From: Anisakis pegreffii
Taxonomy: Eukaryota; Nematoda; Chromadorea; Rhabditida; Anisakidae
Assembly (NCBI GenBank): GCA_035041965.1
Contig: JAPYMA010000520.1
Location: forward strand, 241,778 to 305,777
Reading direction: 5' to 3'
Length of the DNA stretch: 64,000 nucleotides
In this document: positions 51,215 to 59,911 of the stretch, piece after piece
Position numbering within the stretch: the stretch's first letter is position 1
How the letters are laid out: each line of letters opens with the position of its first letter
Position numbers and translations under genes: made by a program
The notes under the pieces: generated by a model
The model's database searches: none
Told to the model about the DNA's origin: nothing
What the model saw: only the letters and a program-made list of their open reading frames with translations

Positions 51215-54200
51215 GACTTGAGATTTGATCTTTTCGATTGTATAACTCAGCGATAGGAGTAATAATTAAAAGGAGTTGAGCACATAATTGTAAATAGGTT
51301 GAGCAGGAAAGCAATTGTTAATAGTCTTCAGTCCAACAAAACGTTCCTTTTTAACCGTCGTTCACAGGTGGATGACATTATCCACGGTTAGTATTTTGGT
51401 CTTATGTTCTTCTCAATCAAAGCGATGTTTTGCGAAATTCTAAGCGTTATCAATTTCTTTTTACCAACAAGTGTTGTTGTCAAATTGTTATCGTCAAGTT
51501 TTTATGTTACGTTACCAAAACAAAATGATGTGCTCTCTTCTTTGCAAGGAAACAATTTCACAAGAAATGTAAACAACCCTCTTACGCCTGATATCAAATT
51601 CGAAATATCTTGTTGAAGTATTACCGGTCAGGATTCTCAGTGATTTTAGTCACGAACAAGTGCTCGTTTATGTTTCACTTTGGAACGAATACGCAGTACG
51701 TGTTGTTAAATGTTCAAAAATGAGGAATTGACCATATTTTATCTATCAATTTTAACGAGCGATTTTCATGTGACAAGTAATACTTCACTCACGTATCGTT
51801 CATCGCTGAGCACAATTTTCACTCAGGCTTCAACAGCTTTTCTCATCTACTTTCGAATTTGTTCGCTTATTTGCTTATTTTGGTATCCCTTCTAGTATCT
51901 GAATAAGTGGATGTAGTACTGTTCCAGAATGGTCAAACAGATGGAGTGCATTGGCATATATTGCGAGCTATCGGAGGACAACTCCTGGGTAGTGCTTTTA
52001 TCCTCTACAGACTTGGTTATTGTTCGCGTGAAGTGGCATCAGTGTCCTATTTGATTCGTCTTTTGGTACGATTTTAATGAATCATTTTCATGATATGTGA
52101 TAATTGATATTATTGTTCGTTTGCGGTTGTTTATCGCATATTACGAAGAACCCCGCCGCAGAGGAGACTTTTATAGTACTAACCACTGTCCATATTTCGA
52201 CTTCATCCACCAGTTCATCAATTTTTTTGTTTAAAATGTTTGTTCGTTCCCAACAAAGTTGACATGAATGAATTCACCTTCGTTGTAAATATTAACGTCT
52301 TAATTGGAGACCGGTTGAAAATTGTTATCATTTTCAGGGGGCCACCTTAACACTTGTTTTGATTTATCATTGCTCTTCGATGACACCCGATATCATTACG
52401 AACGAGGTATGATTTTCCATGTTGCAGTAAGCATTGATTTACTCATGCTCATCTGCGCTGAATCGTTGTTTACAATATTTTGTACTCAAATACAGTTTTT
52501 GCATAGAGAATTCTTCAGAATCATTTACACATGATATAGGAGATACTTTGTAGCGCGAACCATACAAATGATGTCATCGAATTATAAATTTACACATTTT
52601 GTCACATCAGTTTTTTAAAATGTGCTTTTCGTTTGCACACGGGTATCTCAATAGAAATGCCTATCACAGTTCTCGAAACGAAATAGATTTGAACCAGAAA
52701 AGGCGAACGCCATTCTCACTTTTAATGAATATGATTTGTATTCTGAATTGCGCTAAACAATTCATTCATCATTGTTTTTATCTGCTCGAAATTCAATTTT
52801 TTCCTTCTTTTTCAGAAACTAAAAATCGGAAAATATTGCTGCTATATATCAATGGCTTTGCATTTGTCAATGCTAACTTATTCTGGATGGCCTCTTGGTA
52901 AATCGTTCAATTCATCAACGCCATTTGCAAATTTCTTATATCAACTTGATTCAGTTGCTTCCATTGCTATTGGTTGCACGTGGATAGCATTCCCAAAATG
53001 GCTTCTCCACAACCAGGTTTCAGCTTTCATCTGTCATTCATTCAGCTTTGAACAGTCAACGAATGGATATCCAACTACTGTATTATAGAATAAAGTTAAC
53101 CAAAGATAACGCAGCTGCAATAAGAAGCAGAAAACATGTCGGTTCGATTAATCCGTAATGAGTTATTAAAGGTGAACGTTGAAATGGATGAATCACATGA
53201 GCTATGCGCTCGCCTTATGGGTGCTTATTTCACAACCAGTTACTTGATTAGTACTCGAGCTCTATACTGGAAGGAGGAATCATGGAGATTGATTGCTATT
53301 GATACACGTGCATTGGTCAGTAACATCTTGCATCGTTCGATCGCTAAATCTTCTGTTTATTTTTCCCAATGTCTTATTTACTTTATCCTCATTTCATCAA
53401 CTTCTTGGATTTCGTGATTTCTTGGATGCATATATCATCACATCGAACGAACGGGGTTTTTAGCAAGACAGTCATTTACATTAAACTGCTCATTGAATGA
53501 TTCAACAAAGTTAAGAAAAACATTATAAGACGATCTTTGAGTCTCGTTATCCCAATTTAGTTTTCCGGTCTCTCTACATGATCTCGTCCTGATTTTAGTG
53601 GTGCTTGAGCATGAAAATATAATGAATAATTCGAGACAATTGACGAATAATCCAATATTGTGAATAATTCAGTTGATGTTTTGATTAATTATACAAGTAT
53701 GGTGAAAATGAACGTAACAATATGATGAGGAAAGGCTAATGAGGTAGTCGAATCTATCAATGAATCAAAATGTAGAAATCGTCAACAGATTCTCTGAAAA
53801 TTTATGAAGAATTTGATCTCAAAAATTTTTTCTTTGAAAATCGTTAAATTGTCAGCGTTCCGATAACCTTCAGAGAGTGAAATGCCAAATCGATTACACT
53901 TTTATCCTTTAGCTTTGAGTCATGCATGCCTGTTTGCGAGCATTTAAAACTCGAAACTTTCATTCATCACTGAAAATACCCTATGAATCATTAATACGAT
54001 GGAATTATCGGTTTCCTTATTCAGCCTTTCAAGAATTGTTTGATCATTTTAAGCTGACTGTAAAACCTCAGATATCGTTGTCGCAGTAGTGAATTTTTTT
54101 ATCTTCTTAAGGTTGCTAAATACAAGTTCATGAAAGACCGAAACGAAACATTTTCAATTGATAGGAGAGAGTGATGGTTGAACATTTTTTTTGCTCTGTC

Positions 54201-54527
54201 GATTTGGTTGTAACTGAAACAAGCATTCTTTCTCCTTTTCGACATTGTTCGTTCGTGATGTATAAAAGAACTAGTTTTTTCGCTGTAGAAAAGTGTGATA
54301 TTTGTTCCGTTAGTAGCCTCAGAAAAGAGCCATTTCAGATATGTTCCTTGATATTGACGGCTCAAATTTGGTCCCAATATGCGTATGAAGAACACTGGAG
54401 TGGTGGACATTGGGTTGGCATATCGTTGTTCTCATTTTGGACAATCATTGCATTGCTATATCGTTCCTATGCAACTTTTAAAATCAAACAAAGTGATCGA
54501 ACTGTCAACAAACCGAAGTTGAAGTAA
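48804..54527 (+). CDS. Multipass membrane protein with two homologous halves (six exons)
   Basis: Predicted 321 aa. Exons: 48804-49028, 51928-52065, 52338-52406, 52816-53016, 53172-53315 and 54339-54527; all introns are phase 0. A Thr-rich N-terminus (about residues 11-20) precedes some seven or eight hydrophobic segments, so it sits in a membrane, probably plasma or ER. The protein is an internal duplication. The segment LVSVDALACFILGIALFFAP and the following D-x2-H-x4-R-x2-G of exon 2 correspond to LYQLDSVASIAIGCTWIAFP and D-x2-H-x4-R-x2-G in exons 4 and 5. Intron positions match between the halves. The C-terminus is basic (KIKQSDRTVNKPKLK). I do not recognise the family or the function. 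The phases and coding composition make the model reliable. Confidence 0.87.
50393..50813 (+). mobile_element. hAT-like element A2, truncated copy nested in B2
   Basis: Direct-orientation relative of 2335-2761. It shares the phrase GGGAATGATTAAGGCTTGCT and the AATCCCGGG-type subterminal motifs, and ends GTAAAACCTA against GCAAACCCTA in A1. The left part and left terminus are missing. Confidence 0.8.
50850..50893. repeat. Perfect 10-bp inverted repeat
   Basis: CATGCGAGCA and TGCTCGCATG around a 24-nt spacer, inside element B2. Probably part of the transposon's subterminal structure. Confidence 0.6.
51061..51214. repeat. AT dinucleotide microsatellite
   Basis: About 150 bp of nearly pure TA repeats with brief TTTA and CATA interruptions. 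It lies in intron 1 of the membrane-protein gene, 50 bp beyond element B2. Confidence 0.97.
51928..52065 (+). CDS. Membrane protein exon 2 (first D-H-R-G motif)
   Basis: Acceptor GTTCCAG, donor TTG|GTACGA, phase 0 on both sides. 46 codons, with D-G-V-H, then R-A-I-G-G and a hydrophobic segment LLGSAFILYRL. Confidence 0.88.
52338..52406 (+). CDS. Membrane protein exon 3
   Basis: Acceptor TTTTCAG, donor GAG|GTATGA. 23 codons with a hydrophobic core (TLTLVLIYHC). Confidence 0.82.
52816..53016 (+). CDS. Membrane protein exon 4
   Basis: Acceptor TTTTTCAG, donor CAG|GTTTCA. 67 codons. It ends the first half (YISMALHLSMLTYSGWPLG) and begins the second (LDSVASIAIGCTWIAFPKWL). Confidence 0.87.
53172..53315 (+). 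CDS. Membrane protein exon 5 (second D-H-R-G motif)
   Basis: The acceptor TTATTAAAG is weak, but phase and homology support it. Donor TTG|GTCAGT. 48 codons with D-E-S-H, then R-L-M-G and YFTTSYLIS. It is the counterpart of exon 2 in size and content. Confidence 0.82.
54339..54527 (+). CDS. Membrane protein exon 6 and C-terminus
   Basis: Acceptor CATTTCAG. 62 codons plus TAA. Two hydrophobic segments (ICSLILTAQIW; HWVGISLFSFWTIIALLY), then a basic tail. Confidence 0.87.
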   Translation: MCSLILTAQIWSQYAYEEHWSGGHWVGISLFSFWTIIALLYRSYATFKIKQSDRTVNKPKLK

Positions 54528-55432
54528 TCAATTATTGTCACAGAAATGGTCTATTGCACTTCAACTGAAAGAATCCTCAATAACGTTGATTTTGATTTTG
54601 AACTGTTTTTTATAGTGTTCTATTTGAAAATGTTTGATGCCTTCATTGTGATTGATCACGTATAACTCCTGTCGAATTTTTTACAGCGTTTTCATTCATG
54701 TTCTTCTTCAGAGCACTGTGCAAGTTTTCGCGGAATTCTCATGTCACAGTTGCAATCCACATCCATTCTCGCACTCCTTGATTATGCCTTTGATTGTTCA
54801 ATTACGGCATGAATTTTTGCTCTTTGCTGAAGCAAATGGAAATATTAGCGACGAACTTTGACAACCATCGATAAAACAATTTATCAAGTACCATCTATCG
54901 CGGCTGGCGCGAAAACCGAGCGTGAATATAGGTTCTACAGTTGAGATAAAAGACGACACACGAGTAAAATTGAAATATCACTGCAATGGAGCGGTTGCAT
55001 AACGATATGTACAGTGCGTAGCGTAGATATTTGGGGATTTTGGTTCGATGTCTATTCAAAATTTCGATGTAGTTTTAGCTAAATATTAAGGTATAACTCT
55101 GGATAATGCCGAATTTTCGGTGAACAGTGTGAGAAACCATTTTAGTACAGTGCGTAGGCCAGGGAAGTATTATTAAAAAGACTTTTGTGGAGGCAAATGT
55201 TTTGTTGTTTTGAAATGCTTTTCGTCAGATTCATTTGTTTTGAGCCAGGAACGAATTACCTATGATATGGTACTCTGCACAAATTATAAGTAACGCTCAA
55301 AGCAACGCTGCACTAGTTTCAAAAATTTCCCTTTATTCCGAACACATTGCTTTGGCCAAGTTTGCGAACAGACTTAAATTCTCAGTTGTTTCATGTGGAA
55401 TAATACTCGAGTTAGTGAAGAACCGACTTCGA
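54528..55432. other. Stretch between the membrane-protein gene and the retrotransposons
   Basis: Holds the 3' end of the membrane-protein gene and, somewhere, the upstream edge of the first BEL/Pao element. That edge cannot be placed because no sequence here clearly matches the LTR of the second element. The phrase ACAGTGCGTAG occurs twice, near 55012 and 55146. Confidence 0.4.
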
Positions 55433-55506
55433 ATCATTGTGATAAAAGCAATTCACCAAGAAATCATTGTAATAAAAACAATTCAACGAGAAATCTTCTC
55501 TGTGCA
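55433..55506 (+). repeat. 3' edge of the 5' LTR of BEL/Pao copy 1, with a 30-bp tandem repeat
   Basis: Two 30-bp units (starting ATCATTGTGATAAAAG and ATCATTGTAATAAAAA) are followed by a TCTGTGCA end. This sits immediately before the primer-binding site and resembles the AATAAAAC...TTCTGTACA end of the LTR of copy 2. Confidence 0.55.
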
Positions 55507-55507
55507 T

Positions 55508-58500
55508 TGGTGCGTCGGCCGGTAATTGAAGGTAAGAGAAATAAATTTCCTTCGTAACTAAACAAGTAAGATGGCCAGCATATATAAAAGAAACGCAGAA
55601 ACCCCTAGCGACAAATATTAGCGTACATCGCTGATGTTCCGCAAGATCCCGGAACAGTGGTCGAAAATAGAAAAGAAGACATTCTGCAGAAAAGAATGAC
55701 TTTAAATGGACCATATGAGAAAAAAGATAATCTCAGCAGTGAATTCACTGCAAGAGATAATAGCGAGTGGACGGCATATATTCATCAGATTGCTCGTAAA
55801 GAACAATAAAGAACAGAGGAAAAAGGAAACTGTTTCTTACCTGAAAAGTTCACGTGAGTGGCTACTAGATGCCGAAGATCAAGGTCGCAAAGCCGTAGAC
55901 GTACTGGCTTCCTTGATGGCGGATTTGAAATTACGAAAACGTTCATATGACGACACACTATCCAAAGCCGCGCTAGAAGAAATGGCCGCACCTAATGTCG
56001 TGAGATCCTCTATCCAGTTATCAAATTTAGGATTACCACAGTTCAACGGTGACCCGTTAAAATGGCCCGAATTTTGGACGATATTCCAGGCAGTAGTGGG
56101 ATCTAAAACCATTCCAGAGATCACGAAGCTAAATTATTTGCTTAACTGCCTTGTCGGAGCAGCCAAGGCAACAGCCTTGGGATATGCAATAGTCCCTAAG
56201 AATTATGATGAAGTAGTCGTGAATATGCTCCGACAAAGGTATGGAGATGAAAACCTGATAAAGAAACATCTCCAAAGCGAGTTGAAGCACTTACCTACGG
56301 CCAATCCAATAACCTTTGACCAACAATAGAAAAAATTTAGGTCATACTAAGACAACTGGAAATAGTTGGCGATAACATCAATCATCCTCAGATTCAACTC
56401 GCCATAGAAGAAAAATTACCAAAATGGCTACTGTTGGAAATCTACACGAAAAAGTCAGCTGATCCACACTGGAGTGTCAAAAAGCTGCGAGACTATATTG
56501 AAGAAGCTATGATCCTCAGAGAAATGGTGGATGGATATCATGGCTACTCTGAAGCCTCCAACACAAATCGAACGAATCAAAAGGATGTTAAATATCAAGG
56601 TAACAAGAGGAGCTCAGCAATGGCAACACTCGTCAAAGATAAAGAATTAAACGTCAGAAAATATCCATGTGTATTCTGCAAAGGAGATCACTGGAACGAC
56701 GATTGTGAAAATAATATCACACGCATAAAATGAGAGGCGAATGGGTCAAAGAGCTTGGCATATGTTACAAATGCCTAAACGATGGCCACTATACGGAAGA
56801 ATGTCGACGAAAGATGCAATGCTTTCATTGCAAGGAGCAACACATTTCTGCATTATGCAAACAAAAATTCTCTGACGAGGAGGATAGAAAATACCACAAG
56901 CCGAAATCAAGTGATAAAAGACGAAGAAATAATCCAGTTGACAGGCAAGAGACTTCGAAATCAGGTAATGTAACACTGACAACAGCCGTTACGTTTTCAA
57001 AAAAAGAGATGCGACAGTATTTCTTTTATGCAGGGAAATACTTCTCCAGAAAGGAAACCATAGAAATGAGTTGATCAAAGACACAGTTTTCTTCGATATA
57101 GGAAGCCATCAATCATTTATAACAGACGATCTCGCTCAACAGTTACGTTTAAAATGTACCAGAGAAAAAGAAGATCTCAGGGTATTGCGATTTGGTGAAG
57201 ACAAATCGAAGAGGTACAAATCCAAAGTAACAAAAGTGGAAGTTTTGTTATAAGAGGCATGTTTGAAACGAATAAAGGTCAACGCAGTTCCTTTCCTTAC
57301 ACAAAAACTCAGAACGACTCAAATATCGGAAGAAGATGCGGAAAGATGGACCGATGTCTATGAGACCAGTATATCACCAAACCGAACGTGGTGACATCCT
57401 CAAATTCTGATTGGAGCAGATTATTTTTGTGATTTTATGCTCCCGGCCAGTGTGAGGAAACTCAAATGTGGGTTTCAAATGACGAATTCGAGTGTTGAAT
57501 GGATGCTCACTGGAAAAAAAAATTACAAAAAAAGCTGTCGTGAAGTCCGTAAGTAAAGCACGCAAATTCGTCCACTATCGTATATCCTCATAAGCCAATT
57601 AAAATATCCAGATGATTAATGGCCTTTGAAGGTTTTTTCCAGTCGAAACTTCCAAACTAGTCCCAAATGAGCAGCCGTCAAAAAACCATCAAAACACCAA
57701 AACAATCAAAACAAACAGACGTATCAAAGTCAGTTCGCGGTCATCAAGAATCTACAAACAGACATGTCAAACCAGTTAACGGTTCTCGGATATATTTTGA
57801 AAGCGCCTCAAACCGGCCTGTAACTTTCGAAGTGGAAATTATTAAAACAACAAACTGGTTAACCCAATTTCGTTTCAAAAAAGGGTATGAATACTATCTT
57901 ATCAGTCGGGGATGAACTGATTACTACTGAATATAACTGTATACACGCGCAAGACAACGTATAAGATAATCGGATACTCTATCCCTTTATGTTCTCTCAA
58001 CAATACAACAAGGACAGTGGCCGTCATCATCCTTATAATCTATCTGTCACCAGTAAATCAATTTCTCACCTCGTGTCATATCCTATTGGAATTAACCACC
58101 TATTCTCTAATAAAATATCTTATCCTTCGTCCTCTCGTTCCCGCATTTTTAACGCCCTTCAACAAACTGAGATTTGTTCGTCGAGAACAAATCTACGATA
58201 CAAACTTTCTAACTTCTCGACAAAAGCATCGCTCGACTTCTACTCTAAAGTACTGTTGGTGTTAAGAAAACCGAAGACTAAATCGATAGCTACTGGAAAC
58301 TGGAACTTATCGGCATCAAAGAAGAAGAGACAGAAGAAACTTCTGACGATATTTGCAGGAAATTGTTCCTCAAAATCGTCAAGAAAATAGACAGACGCTA
58401 CTCAGTGAATTGGCCGTGGAAGAAGGCAGAATCAAAACTACCTTCCGGTTATGGCTTATCACTTGGAAGATTAAAACCAAACCGGCCTGTAACTTTCGAA

Positions 58501-59210
58501 GTGGAAAAAAAACTCAGAAAGAAGAATTATCTTCAACAATACGATACTGTAATCATGCAGCAATTAGGTCATGAATACGCTGGTGAAGAAGGATACAATG
58601 GTATTCTGCATTACTTTCCACACCAAGCGGTAGTCACCCCAAATAAAGAAACTACAAAAATACGTGTAATTTATGACGCGTCTTCTAAATGTGGTAGCGG
58701 TCAGAGTCTAAATGAAGCCCTATATCGGATGTGATCCAAGATATGATCGGAATTCTCCGACGGAGACAAATGAAAATTGCTATTATAGCCGATATTGAAA
58801 ACGCTTACCATCAAATTGAGTTAAATGAATTTGATCGAGATTCAACGAGATTCCTTTGGCTTAAAAATTGTGCTAAAAGAGTTACCAATGATAATTTGGT
58901 AACTTTTCGCTTCAAAAAAGTACTTTAAAGTAATTTGCAGTCAATCTCCTTGCGATGCTACTACAAAAGCACTTAGGAGAGAAAGGTACACCATTTGCGA
59001 AAAGTAAGAGAAAATCTATATGTCGACAACGTAATAATCAACGCAGAGTGTTATCGAGGCAGACCTCAACTATCAAGAAATAAAGAAAATATTCGCCGAA
59101 GTTGGAATGAATATCCGAGAATTTCTTTCCAACAGTGAAGAAGTGAATGACAAATTAGCAGCTGAAGTTCGTCATAAAGGCGCGAGAGTGAAAGTTTTAG
59201 GACTCAAAGA
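55508..59210 (+). pseudogene. BEL/Pao retrotransposon copy 1, inactivated gag-pol
   Basis: Starts with a primer-binding site TGGTGCGTCGGCCGG matching the 3' end of tRNA-Gly, then ATGGCCAGC at 55571 as in copy 2, with a stop after 16 codons. Recognisable parts, in several frames: gag core (55706-56329, then a TAG), three Cys-His zinc knuckles (56660-56870), aspartic protease with D-I-G where copy 2 has D-T-G (about 57097), and reverse transcriptase pieces (58386-59200) including the YVDN motif. A block of about 720 bp (57540-58262) has no counterpart in copy 2. Homology to pol ends near 59210, before RNase H and integrase. It cannot encode working proteins; it is a dead copy, described only. 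Confidence 0.93.
57540..58262 (+). other. Foreign block inside the dead BEL/Pao copy
   Basis: Copy 2 runs directly from the protease-linker region to the YWRLELIGIK segment; copy 1 has about 720 extra bases here. The block carries a 30-bp stretch (57809-57838) identical to 58478-58507 in the pol part of the same copy. It could be a fragment of a related element or a rearranged piece; its 3' half is pyrimidine-rich and unrecognised. Confidence 0.55.
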
Positions 59211-59304
59211 TCGGATACTGATGAGATACAATTCAAGTATTCCGTGTGGCATCATCAAAGGTGAGCAGATGAAAGGTCTACCGACCGGCTGCACAGATAG
59301 GTTG
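59211..59304 (+). repeat. LTR-like fragment joined to the broken pol of copy 1
   Basis: From ATCGG at 59211 to CAGATAGGTTG at 59304 the sequence follows the order of 59690-59786 in the LTR of copy 2 (shared: CCG-GTGGC, GAGCAGAT-AAAG, ACAGATAGGTTG). This suggests a deletion joined mid-pol to the R/U5 part of a 3' LTR. The 110 bp that follow are unassigned. Confidence 0.5.
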
Positions 59305-59415
59305 AAGATGGATAATTCTACTCGAATGGCACGGACGGTGTCGAAGTCAAACGCGACACGCCGCTAAACGAAAGCGGTATTTAAAGACGGAAACGAACAA
59401 CAAGCTCCAGCCGAT

Positions 59416-59843
59416 TGTGATAATATTGATATTATCTATGATCTTTGTTATTTTGTATTATTCACGTTGTTAATTTTATTTCATATTGGTTATAAGTAAA
59501 ATTGGATAATAGTATTAAGATAATGTCGTATTGTTCGTATGGTTTCTTGTGTGCGTGTTCGTATTAATTTATCGTGTAGATAAAGGTTTAATTACCCAAG
59601 TTTGAGTGTTCAACATAAGAAGAAAGGACGATCCGCGAGATCAAAGGCATTAAGCAGTGGACATTCATTCGATTAAACCAGACAGTTATCGGCTGACGAT
59701 CGACTCAAAAGAACAACCGCGTGGCGTAATAATCAGGCGAGCAGATCAAAGAAGAGCAAGCAATCATCGACTGTACAGATAGGTTGTTTAAATTAACAAC
59801 CCGGACCCAATAAAACAACTACTACCAAAAAACTTTCTGTACA
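59416..59843 (+). repeat. Probable 5' LTR of BEL/Pao copy 2 (left edge uncertain)
   Basis: The right edge, TTCTGTACA, lies one base before the primer-binding site. The left edge is a guess at TGTGATAATATTG; other TG starts are possible and the 3' LTR lies outside the window. It holds the SL1 sequence at 59585-59606 and a polyadenylation-like AATAAA at 59809. LTR lengths of 300-500 bp are usual for this superfamily. Confidence 0.55.
59585..59606 (+). other. Complete SL1 spliced-leader sequence inside the LTR
   Basis: All 22 bases of nematode SL1 are present without mismatch, from GGTTTAATTA to CAAGTTTGAG, in the same direction as gag-pol. The next bases are TGTTCAAC, not the GTAA donor that follows SL1 in an SL RNA gene. 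It is therefore joined to other sequence in the way a mature trans-spliced transcript is. Confidence 0.93.
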
Positions 59844-59844
59844 T

Positions 59845-59861
59845 TGGTGCGCCGGCCGGGA
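59845..59861 (+). promoter_or_regulatory. Primer-binding site for reverse transcription (tRNA-Gly type)
   Basis: TGGTGCGCCGGCCGGGA is complementary at 15 of 17 positions to the 3' end of tRNA-Gly(GCC) as I recall it, including the CCA end. The copy 1 site is equally close. tRNA-Gly primers are common in BEL/Pao elements. Confidence 0.75.
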
Positions 59862-59911
59862 AGTCGAAATACTAAAAATACAAAGAGCTTGACCAAATCC
59901 AAGAAAAAAAA

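Noticed and set aside
40263..54527. Glycogenin and the membrane-protein gene as an operon
   Set aside because: They are 3.2 kb apart, far beyond the usual 100 bp or so between nematode operon genes, and the downstream gene shows no operon-type acceptor context.
59585..59700. A functional SL RNA gene at the SL1 sequence
   Set aside because: SL1 is followed by TGTTCAAC rather than a GT donor, and I see no Sm-site-like stretch or SL RNA stem-loops in the next 100 bases. It sits in an LTR-like context.
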